DNA of 64,000 bases from Nonomuraea thailandensis. Lineage in GTDB: Bacteria; Actinomycetota; Actinomycetes; Streptosporangiales; Streptosporangiaceae. Of the stretch, positions 34,215-43,857 are shown one piece after another. Position 1 is the first letter of the stretch; every line of letters starts with the position of its first letter. The position numbers were made by a program, and so were the translations under genes. The DNA lies in contig NZ_JAMZEB010000002.1 in the NCBI RefSeq assembly GCF_024172165.1, positions 5,539,501-5,603,500 on the forward strand, given 5' to 3'. Under the pieces are notes generated by a model that saw only the letters and a list, made by a program, of their open reading frames with translations, was not told the origin of the DNA and did no database searches.

Positions 34215-37200
34215 TCACTCGGCCGGCACCGTCCGATACCCGTTCCACACGAACCGCGCCGTCGTCACCGCCTCGTCCCCGTCGCCCGTGATGAGCTGGT
34301 GGATCGCGATCCCGTCCAGCTCGCGGTACTCGCACCACTCGTGGTCCGACGTCAGCACCAGATCCAGCCCCAGATCCACCAGCAGGTCGAACACCTGGCC
34401 CCGGTTCGTCCTGTCCACGCCCACGAACACCTCGTCGAGCAGGATGAACCGCGGGCACCCCGGATCGGTCTGGTAATGCGCCGCCACGGCCGCGAACAGC
34501 GGCAGGTGCAGCGCGATCGCCTTCTCCCCGCCCGACAGCGCCCCGTGCAGCTTCCTCGTCAGGTCCTGCCACCCGTGCCCGTCACCTCGGTCGAGCTTGA
34601 CGACGAACCGGTGCCAGGCCGTGTAGTCGAGCACCTTCATGAGCTGGTCCTCCCAGCTCGCCGAGGAGTTGTCGGCCCGCGCCTCCTCCACCCGGTCCCT
34701 GAAGAAGGCGTACAGCGCCTCCCTGTCGGACTCCGTCAGCCCGGCCGGGTCGCGCAGCAGCAGGTCGCGGGCGGCGCGGGTGCCGGGCGACTGGGTGGGA
34801 TCGACCTGCCACACCAGCCGCACCGCGACCCGGGAGGCGGTTCGGACCCGTTCGAGGCGCTGGTTCATGCCCTCCACCAGGGCCGCCGCCTGCTTGATGC
34901 GGTCGGCCAGGTGCCGCCGCGTGTCGCCGGCCAGCGTGCGGTCGAACAGGTCCCGCTCGGCCTCCGTGATGTCCGAGCGCCGCTCGTCGCGCTCCTTGCG
35001 CAGCGCCTCGCTGAGCGCCGCCGCCCCCGCCCGCACGCCGTTGACGGTGGCGGTGAGCACCTGCACGTCCTCGTCCGGCGCCAGCTCCAGGTCCGCCCGG
35101 CCGGCCAGCACCTCCCTGGCGTGGTGGAAGGCGTCCTGCAGCCGCGCCTCTGCCTCCCTGACGCTCTTGTGCTCGTACGGCACGGACGCGAGCTGCCCCG
35201 CCGTCGCCCTGGCCGCCTCCAGTACGGCCCGCACCCCCGCCTCCGGGGCCAGCTCCACGCCCACCTTCGCGTCCACCGGCAGGTGCCCGGCCGCCAGGCG
35301 GCGGAACCGGTCGGACACCTCGTCACGCGCCCGCCCCGCCTGCGCCTGCTTGTCCTCGGCCGTGCCGAGCTCGCCGCGCAGTTGCCCGAGCCGGGCGTTG
35401 AGCCGCGCCAGGTCGTCGTTGACCGACTTGATGAGGCGGCGGCAGGCCCGGTAGGCGTGCTGGGTGTGCTGCAACCGCTCGAGGACACCCTGGTGCTCGG
35501 CGCCGACCGCCGACTCGATCGCGCCCAGCCGCTCCGCCAGCACGACGGCGGCTGCCGCGGCCTCCTCTGCGCGCTCGACGGCTTCGATCGCCAGCTGCTC
35601 GTACCCGGCGGCGCTCTCGGCCGCCAGGGCGGCGCGCTCGCGGGCGGCGCGGGCGTCGGCGCGGCGGTCGTGCCAGACGGTGCCGGCCGTCTCGGCGGCG
35701 CGCAGCGCCTCCTCCAGGTTGTCGAGCGCCGCCAGGGCCGCGGGCAGGGCGTGGCGGTCGGCCGGCTCGGTGAGGCGGCGCAGCGACCTGGTGACGTCCT
35801 GCTCGCGCTCCTGCAGCCGCCCCTCGCACGCCCTGAGCTGGTCCTCCATCAGCGCGACCCGCCGCACGGCCCCGTCGAGCGCCTGCACCGCCTCGGCGTA
35901 CGGCCTCCTGTCGGGCCTGCGCCGCAGCTCGGCGGCCAGCGTGTCGCGGTCGCCGTCGACCACGGCGAGCAGGTGGTCGCACTCGGCGATCCGCCCGGCC
36001 AGCTCGCCGAGCCGGTCGTCCAGCTCGGCGACCCGGCGGCGGCGGGCGCGCTCGCGGGCGGTCGCCCCGATGTACGACGGCTCCGGCTTGACCCACCGGC
36101 CGGCCGCCGGGCCCAGCCGCCAGGTGCCGTCGGCTCCGATGACGGCCGGATGGTCGACGCCGATCGCGGTGGGCGCGAACGCGATGCCGGCCAGCACGGT
36201 GTCGGCGGGCACCGGCGAGTCGGCCTCGGTGAACAGCACGTGCGCCAGGCTGTAGCCGGGGGCGGGCCTGGACAGCGCGGCCACGGCGATCGCGTCGTGC
36301 TCCCCCGGGTCGAACCCGCCGTCGGGCCGCAGCCACACGTCGAGCAGGCCCGACGCCTCCAGCGCCGCCTCCACCCCGGCCTGGGCCACGGGGTCGAGCC
36401 CGGACCTGAACGCGACGGCCCGCCACAACGGCGTGCCCGGGCGTCCCTGCCGCGCGGCGGTGCCCCGGGTGTGCGGGGCGGGCGGCTCCAGCACGGTCCT
36501 GTCGCTGAGGCTCTCGCGCTCCCTGGCCAGCCCGGCGCGCTCGGCCACCAGCCGCGCCCGCCGGCCCGTCACGTGCTGCTCGCGGGCCGCCAGCTCGACG
36601 GCGGCCATCGTGCGGGCCGTGCCGATCAGCTCGCCCGACCGCTCGACGTCGTCGGCCAGCCCGGCGAGCACGCCGGGGTCGAGCTGGAGCTGGGTGCAGC
36701 CGGCCGCCCAGTCGGCCAGGCCGGCGGCCAGGTCGCGGGCCCGTTCGTCGCGCAGGCGCCCGGCCCTGTCGTGGGCCTCCTGGGCGGTGGCGAGGTCGTC
36801 CCTGGCCTGGTCGCGGTCGTGCTCGGCGGTGGTGCGGCGCTTGATCGCCTCCTCGTGCCGGATCGCGACCGCCCTGACCTCCCTGATCTGGGCGGCCCGG
36901 CTGGTGACGGCGGCCCTGAGCAGCTCCCGCGCCCTGCGCACGGCCGCCTCGCTGTCCGCTCCGTCCTCGGCGGCGCGGGCCGTGGGGCCGGACGGCTCCC
37001 GATCCGCGCCCGCCCTCTCCGTCTCCTCGTGAGCCATCAGGAGGCCGGCGCGTTCGGCCGCGTGGCGGGCCTCGGCGCGGGCGCGCTCGGCGAGCGCCGC
37101 CGCCGCGCGGGCGTCGGCTGCGGCGTGGGCCGACAGCTCCTGCCTGGCCGTGACCGCCCGCGCCGCCTGCCCCGCCTGGTCCCGCATGCGAGCCGCCGCC

Positions 37201-38282
37201 TCGTGCGCCGCCTGCGCCTCGGTACGGAGCCGGTGCAGGTCGCCGCCCGCCTGGTACGCCTCGCTCTCCTTGAGCCCGTCGAGCTGCGCCGCGAGGGCCA
37301 GCTCCTGCGCCTCCTCCTCCCCCAGCCGCACGGTCGTCGCGTCGAGCTCCCGCTCGGCCTCCTTGAGCGCCTCCCGCTTGCCCTTCACCTCCGCGGCCAG
37401 CGACTCCAGCGCGGACCCTGCGGAGATCACGGCTTCGGCTGCGGCCCGCAGCACCCGCCGGGCGTACCCGCGCTGACGCCCCGCGAGCCGGTCGGACTCC
37501 TCCACGTCGCGGTCGAGCAGCCGCAGCTCCTCCCGCTGCCGGTCGAGCCGCTCGAACCCCTCGGCGATCTCGTGGATCTCCCCCTCCCCGAGCGGCGGCA
37601 GCGCGCTCGACAGCAGCTCCGACAGCAGCCCGGGATCGAGACGCTCGGACAGCTTGGGCGTGCGGAGCTGGCGCAGCGCGGTGAGCAGCGAGTCGTAGCG
37701 CTGCTCGTTCAGCGCCCGGTAGAGCGTCTGCCGCACGACGGTGCGGTAGGCGTCGGCCGACTCGTGCACCTTGCCGGACGTGCCCAGCTCGTCGACGAGC
37801 TGGGCCCTGGTCAGCGGCTGCCCGGCCTCCCCGGTGAGCCGGATGCCGTCGGGGGTGTCGACGCGGGCCTCGGTGGTGAAGTAGGCGGCGGTGACGTTCT
37901 TGGTGTGGACGGTGGCCTGCAGCCGGGCGCCGCAGGTGAACCAGCGGCCGTCGGAGTGCCGGAACTCCAGCCACACGTACCCGACCCGGGTGGTGCCGGA
38001 GGCGCCGTCGCCCATGAGGTTCCAGTGCATGGTGCGCTCGGTGCCGCCGAACGTGGACAGCCTGCTCGGCTTGAGGCTGGCGTCCAGCACGTACGGGAAC
38101 AGCAGCTCCAGCACCTTGGACTTGCCGCTGCCGTTGGGCCCGCGCAGCAGCAGCCTGCCCCGGTGGAACTCGAACACCTCGTCGTAGTAGCGCCACACGT
38201 TCAGGATCCCGGCGCGTACGGGAGTCCAGCGGGCGTCCACTCCCTGCGCGGCGCGCGGCAGGGCCAGCTCGGTGACTGTCAC
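34215..38282 (-). CDS. jetC: SMC-like ATPase of a type II Wadjet-like system (TIGR02680 family, JetC)
   Basis: 1355 residues, the usual length of TIGR02680 proteins. Walker A is GPNGSGKSK (about 48-56). Long coiled coils fill about 270-580 and 780-1190, rich in Ala, Glu and Arg. The C-terminal head has LSGGEK (about 1249) and Walker B FILLDEVFVGVD (about 1279). Such proteins are the MukB/SMC-like motor of Wadjet type II, which extrudes DNA loops and with JetD cuts small circular DNA. The GTG start overlaps jetB by four bases. The usual fourth gene, JetD (TIGR02679, DUF2399), does not follow. Confidence 0.88.
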   Translation of the reverse strand: MTVTELALPRAAQGVDARWTPVRAGILNVWRYYDEVFEFHRGRLLLRGPNGSGKSKVLELLFPYVLDASLKPSRLSTFGGTERTMHWNLMGDGASGTTRVGYVWLEFRHSDGRWFTCGARLQATVHTKNVTAAYFTTEARVDTPDGIRLTGEAGQPLTRAQLVDELGTSGKVHESADAYRTVVRQTLYRALNEQRYDSLLTALRQLRTPKLSERLDPGLLSELLSSALPPLGEGEIHEIAEGFERLDRQREELRLLDRDVEESDRLAGRQRGYARRVLRAAAEAVISAGSALESLAAEVKGKREALKEAERELDATTVRLGEEEAQELALAAQLDGLKESEAYQAGGDLHRLRTEAQAAHEAAARMRDQAGQAARAVTARQELSAHAAADARAAAALAERARAEARHAAERAGLLMAHEETERAGADREPSGPTARAAEDGADSEAAVRRARELLRAAVTSRAAQIREVRAVAIRHEEAIKRRTTAEHDRDQARDDLATAQEAHDRAGRLRDERARDLAAGLADWAAGCTQLQLDPGVLAGLADDVERSGELIGTARTMAAVELAAREQHVTGRRARLVAERAGLARERESLSDRTVLEPPAPHTRGTAARQGRPGTPLWRAVAFRSGLDPVAQAGVEAALEASGLLDVWLRPDGGFDPGEHDAIAVAALSRPAPGYSLAHVLFTEADSPVPADTVLAGIAFAPTAIGVDHPAVIGADGTWRLGPAAGRWVKPEPSYIGATARERARRRRVAELDDRLGELAGRIAECDHLLAVVDGDRDTLAAELRRRPDRRPYAEAVQALDGAVRRVALMEDQLRACEGRLQEREQDVTRSLRRLTEPADRHALPAALAALDNLEEALRAAETAGTVWHDRRADARAARERAALAAESAAGYEQLAIEAVERAEEAAAAAVVLAERLGAIESAVGAEHQGVLERLQHTQHAYRACRRLIKSVNDDLARLNARLGQLRGELGTAEDKQAQAGRARDEVSDRFRRLAAGHLPVDAKVGVELAPEAGVRAVLEAARATAGQLASVPYEHKSVREAEARLQDAFHHAREVLAGRADLELAPDEDVQVLTATVNGVRAGAAALSEALRKERDERRSDITEAERDLFDRTLAGDTRRHLADRIKQAAALVEGMNQRLERVRTASRVAVRLVWQVDPTQSPGTRAARDLLLRDPAGLTESDREALYAFFRDRVEEARADNSSASWEDQLMKVLDYTAWHRFVVKLDRGDGHGWQDLTRKLHGALSGGEKAIALHLPLFAAVAAHYQTDPGCPRFILLDEVFVGVDRTNRGQVFDLLVDLGLDLVLTSDHEWCEYRELDGIAIHQLITGDGDEAVTTARFVWNGYRTVPAE

Positions 38283-39475
38283 GAATCCTCCTGTACGGCG
38301 CGCCCGACCCGGTAGCGGGCCGCGGCGGGCAGGGCGGCGACCTGGTCAGCGCCGCGGCGGGCCAGCCCGAACTGCGTGAGCACCTCCAGCGCGTCGGCGG
38401 CCAGCCGCGGCCCGCCGCCGTCGGACTGGTACGCCCTGGCCCACTGCGGGAAGCGGCGCAGCAGCCTGGCGGCCTCGGCGTCGAGCCGCCCGGCGGTGAC
38501 GGGGCCGGCGGTGACGAGCAGGTCGAGCATGAGCAGGGCGGCCACCTTGGCGTGGCTGCCGTCGTCGGGGAACCTGGTGTCGGTGGCGATGGCGTCGGGG
38601 TCCACGAGCAGGAGCCCCTCGGCCCGCTCCTCCAGCACGAACCCGGCCTCCTCGGCCGCCCGGCGCAGCAGCCGGCAGCCGGTCAGGGAGGCGGCGTAGG
38701 CGGCCTGGGTCTCGGTGAGCTCGTCGCGGTAGACGACGGGCTCGTCGAGCAGGCGGCGGACGAGGGAGTGGCGGGCCCACAGGTTGCGCTGGGTGCCGGT
38801 CGGCTCGTCGCCGCCGTACCGGGCCTCCGTGGTGAGCTCCTCCAGCGCCCCGGTGGCCGGCGTGGTCACCCTGGAGGGCGGGACCGGCGCGGCCAGCAGC
38901 CGGATCACCCGCGTCGTGTCCACCCGGTACAGCACCTTGGCGTCCTCGTCGCCCAGGTAGGCGTCGGTGACCCCGTCCATCGCGGTGACCGCCCCGTAGT
39001 GCTCCAGCAGCTTCACCGCGTCCACGAAGGCGGCCCGCTCCTCGTTCCTGACCGGGTCGAACGCGGGCACGTCCGGCTCCACCGCGGCCGCCTGGACCAC
39101 CCGCTGGGCCAGCATCCCGATCGTGGTCACCGGCGAGGTCAGCAGCTCGGCCGAGCACAGGCACAGCAGCGTGTACCGGCGGCGGTCGAACGGCGCGCGG
39201 GTGGCGCGGCGGCGCCGCGCGGGCCGGCTCGCCGTGCGCGGGCCCGGCGGGCCGGTCTTGACCAGCCGCGCGTACCCCTGGCGCGGCTCCACGACCAGCC
39301 GCCAGCCGCAGAAGTAGTCGAACCACTGGATCAGCGGCCCCCGCCGCTTCCTGATCAGGTCGAAGGCGGCGGGGTCGTCGTGCCGGGAGACGAGGGGCCG
39401 GCCGAGCAGCGTCCTGATCGCCCGCGAGATCTCCTCCTTCTCGGCCCTGACGAGCTGGTTGGCCAGGCTGCTCAT
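38279..39475 (-). CDS. jetB: Wadjet type II JetB-like protein (TIGR02678, DUF2398)
   Basis: 398 residues matching the TIGR02678/DUF2398 family: ANQLVRAEKEEISRAIRTLL at the N-terminus, FDLIRKRRGPLIQWFDYFCGWRL, RRRYTLLCLCSAEL and the winged-helix C-terminus (LLDLLVTAGPVTAGRLDAEA). It corresponds to a kleisin-associated winged-helix (MukE-like) subunit. Both ends overlap its neighbours by ATGA or GTGA, so the three jet genes are translated together. Confidence 0.85.
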   Translation of the reverse strand: MSSLANQLVRAEKEEISRAIRTLLGRPLVSRHDDPAAFDLIRKRRGPLIQWFDYFCGWRLVVEPRQGYARLVKTGPPGPRTASRPARRRRATRAPFDRRRYTLLCLCSAELLTSPVTTIGMLAQRVVQAAAVEPDVPAFDPVRNEERAAFVDAVKLLEHYGAVTAMDGVTDAYLGDEDAKVLYRVDTTRVIRLLAAPVPPSRVTTPATGALEELTTEARYGGDEPTGTQRNLWARHSLVRRLLDEPVVYRDELTETQAAYAASLTGCRLLRRAAEEAGFVLEERAEGLLLVDPDAIATDTRFPDDGSHAKVAALLMLDLLVTAGPVTAGRLDAEAARLLRRFPQWARAYQSDGGGPRLAADALEVLTQFGLARRGADQVAALPAAARYRVGRAVQEDS

Positions 39476-41019
39476 GCGCCCGCCGCCCGCCCGCGGAGCC
39501 CGGCTTCGCCGAGGGTCCGCACGTCGATGAGGTAGTCGGGGCCGCGGAACCAGCCCTCGGGCGTACGCAGCACCGCCACCGCGCCGTCCTCGGGCGTCCG
39601 CAGCACGATCTCCACCCTCCCGTCCGAGGTGACGGCCCGCCTGAACCCGGTCGTGTCGGGCCGCTCGGCCAGCGCCCGGCCGAGCAGGTCGAGCAGCCGC
39701 CCGAACGTTTCGTGGTCGAGCTTGCCGAGCTGCGACAGCCGCATCGCCCCGGTCGTGGCCAGCGCCGACCAGGCGGCCTCCAGCTCGGCCCGTTCCTGCT
39801 CGGCCCGCTGCCTGCGCCCGGCCTTCAGCGCGGCCACGTCGCGCACCTTCCCGGTGCGCCCCATCCGCTCCGTGCGCCCGCGCGAGCGCAGCAGCGCCGA
39901 CACCTCGACCGGCTCGGCCTCCGCCCACGGCACCCCGGACGGGATGAGCTCGGCGTCGGCGTGCCCGAGATGCGCGTGCCTGGCCGAGCCGAGCCCGAAC
40001 GCCGCGTCCCACAACCGGTGCGCGTCGTCCTCGCCGGGCGCGGTGGCGAACCAGCGGGCCAGCGTACGGAAGTCGGCGGCGGCGCTGGACGAGCGGCGGC
40101 GCGAGTCGGTGATCCGGTCGAGCACCTGCAGCAACGACACGATGGCGCGCCGTGCCACGTCGTGCAGCCGCCGCACCCGCGGCGCGCTCCCGTCCTCGGG
40201 CGCGAACCACGACCGCAGCGCCTCCCACCGGGCCGCCCGCACCGCCAGCCAGGCCGCGGCCTGATCGGCGCCCGGCAGCCTCGGCAGGTCGGCGCCGTCG
40301 AGCGCGCGCGCGTGCAGCACGCCGACGCCGTGACCGGCGACTGCCTCCAGCGCGGCGGCGATCGTCTCGCCCCGCCGCTCCAGCCCCGTGACGAACTCCT
40401 GCAGATAGGCCACCGTCGCGGCCTTCACCTCGTGGAACGTGGCCAGATCCGTGCCCTCGACGCGCAGCAGCCGCTGCAGCTCGCCGTTGAACCGCTTGGT
40501 GCCGGCCCGCAGCCCGTCGAGATGCCCCTCCAGCTCCTGGAGGCAGGTGAAGATCCGCCGGTCGCGCCCCGGATCCGGGTCGCCCAGCAGCCCGTCGAGC
40601 TCCGCCAGCCGGTCGGCGAGCGCGTCCAGCACCGCCGTCTGCAACGCTCCGGCCGAGGACAGCGCCGCCATGGCGTGCTGCATCCCGGCGAACGCCGCCT
40701 CGCCCCGCCGGGTCAGCGCGTACTGCAGGTTCCTGCGCTCGTACTCCTCGGCGGTGGCGAAACTCCCCGCGTGATTGAAGATCGCGTCGAGCAGCCCCCA
40801 GCCCGCGAGCTGCTTGAGTGTCGCGGCCAGGTCCTGCTCGGAGACCGGCGCGTACCACCCCGCCGAGCGCAGCAGCTCGCGCACCTCGTCCACCGTCAGC
40901 GCCGTCACGAGCCGCTCGCCGGCCTCGCCGAACACGTGGAGCACCGCGGTGTGCAGGTCTGCCCGCTCGGTGCTGGTGAACCGGAACATCTCCGGCGGCA
41001 CCCGTGGCGGCTCCGCCAT
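39472..41019 (-). CDS. jetA: Wadjet type II JetA-like protein (TIGR02677, DUF2397)
   Basis: 515 residues matching TIGR02677/DUF2397: the N-terminal MFRFTSTERADLHTAVLHVF, the winged helix around AATLKQLAGWGLLDA, a helical middle (LPRLPGADQAAAWLAVRAARWEAL) and an Arg-rich segment near 405-440. It corresponds to the kleisin (MukF-like) subunit that joins JetB to the JetC heads. It is the promoter-proximal gene of jetABC. ATG 41019 is chosen; a GTG 24 bases upstream is in frame. Confidence 0.85.
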   Translation of the reverse strand: MAEPPRVPPEMFRFTSTERADLHTAVLHVFGEAGERLVTALTVDEVRELLRSAGWYAPVSEQDLAATLKQLAGWGLLDAIFNHAGSFATAEEYERRNLQYALTRRGEAAFAGMQHAMAALSSAGALQTAVLDALADRLAELDGLLGDPDPGRDRRIFTCLQELEGHLDGLRAGTKRFNGELQRLLRVEGTDLATFHEVKAATVAYLQEFVTGLERRGETIAAALEAVAGHGVGVLHARALDGADLPRLPGADQAAAWLAVRAARWEALRSWFAPEDGSAPRVRRLHDVARRAIVSLLQVLDRITDSRRRSSSAAADFRTLARWFATAPGEDDAHRLWDAAFGLGSARHAHLGHADAELIPSGVPWAEAEPVEVSALLRSRGRTERMGRTGKVRDVAALKAGRRQRAEQERAELEAAWSALATTGAMRLSQLGKLDHETFGRLLDLLGRALAERPDTTGFRRAVTSDGRVEIVLRTPEDGAVAVLRTPEGWFRGPDYLIDVRTLGEAGLRGRAAGA

Positions 41020-41159
41020 CGCCCCGCTCTCCCCTCGCCGCACGATTACCCAACGCAACGACACGGTAGCGGGATACACCGGCGGGACGACCGCTGTTTG
41101 CGAGCAGATCACAGGGGTACGGCGCTGGCATTGGAACTCGGTGCCTCTTGGGGGACGGT

Positions 41160-41579
41160 ATGGCGGAGTTCGAGGCGACGCGCGGGATGCCGGCGGAGAG
41201 CATGATCGTGTTCGGGGTCGCGTCGGATGTGGACATCATGGACCGGTGGCTGCCGCAGGGCCTGTCGGTCCACGACAGCGGCCCCGGCACGGTGGAGGCG
41301 GACGGCTCGCTGGTGCCGGGAGAGGGCAGGCACGAAGGCCTGTTCCGCGCCTCCGAGGAGCAGCTCCGGGTGGAGTGGGGCGGGCGGGACCATCCCGACT
41401 ACTCCGGGTGGCTGCAGGTGGCCGACTCTTCGGCGGGGGCCAGCGAGGTGACCGTGCACATCAGCCTGCTGGACGAGGCCCAGTCGGGGGCTCGGGCCGA
41501 CGAGGTGCGCGAACTGCTGGATCGGTCGCTGGATCGGCTGGCCGACGAGGTGGAGCGGCGGGTGTCCGACGCCGGCTGA
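41160..41579 (+). CDS. Small SRPBCC/START-like protein, function unknown
   Basis: 139 residues. The alternation of a short N-terminal strand, helix, long beta sheet (GSLVPGEG, EQLRVEWGG, SEVTVHISLLD) and a C-terminal amphipathic helix (ADEVRELLDRSLDRLADEVERRV) resembles the SRPBCC ligand-binding fold of polyketide-cyclase-like proteins. GGGGGAC precedes the ATG. It is divergent from jetA; a link to the Wadjet genes is not shown. Confidence 0.7.
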   Translation: MAEFEATRGMPAESMIVFGVASDVDIMDRWLPQGLSVHDSGPGTVEADGSLVPGEGRHEGLFRASEEQLRVEWGGRDHPDYSGWLQVADSSAGASEVTVHISLLDEAQSGARADEVRELLDRSLDRLADEVERRVSDAG

Positions 41580-41592
41580 CCGGCTTCTGGGA

Positions 41593-41616
41593 GGGACGCC
41601 CATCGCCGGGCGTCCC
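41593..41616 (+). terminator. Hairpin terminator after the SRPBCC-like gene
   Basis: GGGACGCCC (41593-41601) pairs perfectly with GGGCGTCCC (41608-41616) around ATCGCC, 13 bases after the stop codon. Confidence 0.7.
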
Positions 41617-41633
41617 GACTCGGCCTGCGGGCC

Positions 41634-41656
41634 GCGAGAGGGCTGGAGCCTCTCGC
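41634..41656. terminator. Second hairpin in the convergent intergenic region
   Basis: GCGAGAGG (41634-41641) pairs with CCTCTCGC (41649-41656). It may terminate the opposing small gene. The rest of 41580-41744 is GC-rich with further partial hairpins and no ORF I can support. Confidence 0.5.
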
Positions 41657-41744
41657 CGGGGGCTCGTGGCGGAGCCGCGAGGCCCCCCGGCGGACGCAGC
41701 CCGAGCCGAAGGCGAGGGCCACGCCGGTCGGGCCGGAGGGCCGG

Positions 41745-42113
41745 TCAGGCGTCCTCGCGGTCCGGATTCTCCAGGCGGAAGAAGTTGCTCTGGTTGCCGT
41801 CCTTGCGATGCTCCTGGTAGATGAAGTTCAGGCCCCGCTCGTCGAACGTCCTGAACCAGTCGTCCCAGGAGATCTCCTCCAGGTCGCCCCCGCCGTACCC
41901 CGGGAAGTCGAAGCGGAGCACGCCCGCCCTGCCGTCGTGTTCCGTTCCCGGGACCTTCGCGGGCCGGGCCTGGCGTTCCGCGGCCCATTGGCGGATGACG
42001 TCGTGGTCGGTGGTGATGAGGCTGCGGCCGGCGCGTTCCTCGTGCTCGTCCGTCGAGGTGATTTTCTGCTCGTACGGATGGTCCCCGCGCACCGGGCGAT
42101 TCTGCTGCGACAT
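41745..42113 (-). CDS. Small conserved protein, function unknown
   Basis: 122 residues. The core (HDVIRQWAAERQARPAKVPGTEH, VLRFDFPGYGG, LEEISWDDWFRTFDE, NQSNFFRLENP) belongs to a widespread small family that is often mislabelled '1,4-alpha-glucan branching enzyme'; nothing here resembles that enzyme. The N-terminal 30 residues are polar and variable. No membrane segment or signal peptide. GGGGGAG lies about nine bases before the ATG. Confidence 0.75.
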   Translation of the reverse strand: MSQQNRPVRGDHPYEQKITSTDEHEERAGRSLITTDHDVIRQWAAERQARPAKVPGTEHDGRAGVLRFDFPGYGGGDLEEISWDDWFRTFDERGLNFIYQEHRKDGNQSNFFRLENPDREDA

Positions 42114-42204
42114 GGGTTCACGCTCCCCCGTGGAATAGGCGTACGGAAGTCACCCCTCGTCGCTACCCCGGGAGAAACGCTTCTCGCGGCGCCTCCATTC
42201 CGAT

Positions 42205-42234
42205 TTGCATCTGGTCTCACCGAGCGTCTATAAA
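42205..42234 (+). promoter_or_regulatory. Promoter of the S33 peptidase gene
   Basis: TTGCAT (42205-42210), an 18-base spacer and TATAAA (42229-42234). The leader before ATG 42269 would be about 28 bases and has no clear ribosome-binding site. Confidence 0.5.
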
Positions 42235-42268
42235 GAACGTCGCAAGTGTTGCCTACGAATGTTCTCTT

Positions 42269-43681
42269 ATGCGACGTCCTAGCAAAATCCTTGCGCCTGT
42301 TCTCGCAGGCTTGATCGCCGTCACGGGTTCGACCGCGACGGCCGCCGCGGCCCCCGCCCGGCTCGATTCCTACTACAGCCAGCGCCTGGCCTGGGCCGGG
42401 TGCGGCAACGGGTACGAGTGCTCGACCCTGTCAGTGCCGCTGGACTATGCCAAGCCCAGTGGCAAGCAGGTCGGGATCAGCATGGTCCGGCTGCCCGCGA
42501 CCGGTAAGAAGATCGGCTCGATCGTGCTCAACTTCGGCGGCCCCGGCGGCTCCGGCGTGGACACGCTCAAGGCGAGCAGGGACGCCGTCTCCGCGGACAT
42601 CCGGGAGCGGTTCGATGTCGTGAGTTTCGATCCGCGCGGCGTCGGCGCGTCCTCGCCGGTGCGTTGTTTCGACACCCTGGACCTTGACGCGTATTTCGCG
42701 ATCGACCCGACGCCGGACACCAAGGCCGAAGTCAAGAAATCGGAAAACTGGGACAAAGTTTTCGCAAACTATTGTGCCAAGAATTCCGGCAAGGAACTGC
42801 TGGCCCACGTGGGCACCGTGGATTCCGCGCGCGACATGGACGTGATGCGGGCCGCGCTGGGCGACGCCAGGCTGACGTATCTCGGTTTCTCCTACGGCAC
42901 GTATCTGGGCTCCGTCTACGCGGACATGTTTCCGAAGCGGATCCGCGCGATGGTGCTCGACGGCGCCGAGGACCCCTCGGAGAACGCCCAGGACCTCATG
43001 GCCGACCAGGACAACGCCTTCCAGGCGGCGACGGAGTCGTTCATGAAGGACTGCTTCAAGTCCAAGGGCTGCCCCTTCCGTGAGCGCACCCTCGAGGGCG
43101 CGCAGGATCAGCTGGACGAGCTCTACGAGCAGGCCGACAAGTCGCCGCTGCGCAACGAGTACGACGGCCGGCAGGTCACCGAGGCCGTCGTGAGCGCCGC
43201 CGTGGACTACTCGATGTACGACCCCCGCTCCTGGCCGAAGCTGCGCCAGGCGCTGGCGGAGGCCTACAAGGGCGACGGCACGAAGCTGCTGCTGCTGGCC
43301 GACGCGAGCAACGGGCGCCGGCCCGACGGCCGCTACGACAACAGCTTCGAGGCCCTCATGGCCATCAACTGCGTCGACCACCCGGAGAACCCCTGCCCCA
43401 ACTGGCCGGTCAAGGGCACCAGGTACCCGAAGAAGGTGGAGGCCAAGGGCTCGCCGCCGATCGTGGTGGTGGGCACGACGCGGGACCCGGCGACGCCGTA
43501 CAAGCTGGCCGAGTCGCTGGCCGGGCAGCTCTCCAACGGCGTGCTGCTGACCAATGACGCCGACGGGCACACCGGGTACGGCCGCGGGTCGGCCTGCCTG
43601 GACCGCAAGGTGGACCAGTACCTGATCACGGCGACGGCCCCGCAGGCGGGGACCTGCCGCGATCCCCATTCGAAGGCCTGA
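42269..43681 (+). CDS. Secreted alpha/beta-hydrolase peptidase (S33, tripeptidyl aminopeptidase-like)
   Basis: 470 residues with a signal peptide ending near AAAAAPA (about 28). The nucleophile is Ser in LGFSYGTYLGS, the oxyanion region is NFGGPGGSGVD, the acid Asp is in VVGTTRDPATPY, and the His is in DADGHTGYGRGSACLD. The C-terminal segment is the TAP-like domain of SlpD/SlpE and tripeptidyl aminopeptidases of Streptomyces. It probably removes peptides from the N-terminus of extracellular proteins. A very strong hairpin follows the stop. Confidence 0.9.
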   Translation: MRRPSKILAPVLAGLIAVTGSTATAAAAPARLDSYYSQRLAWAGCGNGYECSTLSVPLDYAKPSGKQVGISMVRLPATGKKIGSIVLNFGGPGGSGVDTLKASRDAVSADIRERFDVVSFDPRGVGASSPVRCFDTLDLDAYFAIDPTPDTKAEVKKSENWDKVFANYCAKNSGKELLAHVGTVDSARDMDVMRAALGDARLTYLGFSYGTYLGSVYADMFPKRIRAMVLDGAEDPSENAQDLMADQDNAFQAATESFMKDCFKSKGCPFRERTLEGAQDQLDELYEQADKSPLRNEYDGRQVTEAVVSAAVDYSMYDPRSWPKLRQALAEAYKGDGTKLLLLADASNGRRPDGRYDNSFEALMAINCVDHPENPCPNWPVKGTRYPKKVEAKGSPPIVVVGTTRDPATPYKLAESLAGQLSNGVLLTNDADGHTGYGRGSACLDRKVDQYLITATAPQAGTCRDPHSKA

Positions 43682-43695
43682 GGCTCCAGCTCTTT

Positions 43696-43732
43696 CACCA
43701 GTCCCGCACCTCGGCGAGGTGTGGGACTGGTG
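43696..43732 (+). terminator. Strong hairpin terminator after the S33 peptidase gene
   Basis: A 17-base arm (43696-43712) pairs with 43716-43732 around a GGC loop, with a single G-U wobble. It starts 15 bases after the stop and separates the peptidase gene from the mrp operon. Confidence 0.85.
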
Positions 43733-43857
43733 TCTTTCGGGTCAACCCCGGCCCTGCCTGCGTGGTGAGCGGGGCGGCACCGGGAGAGATTGGGCGGACG
43801 TAGCCGGAAATTCCCACCGGCTACGCCCATACCGCTGGGAGACCGCCCGAGGAGCCC

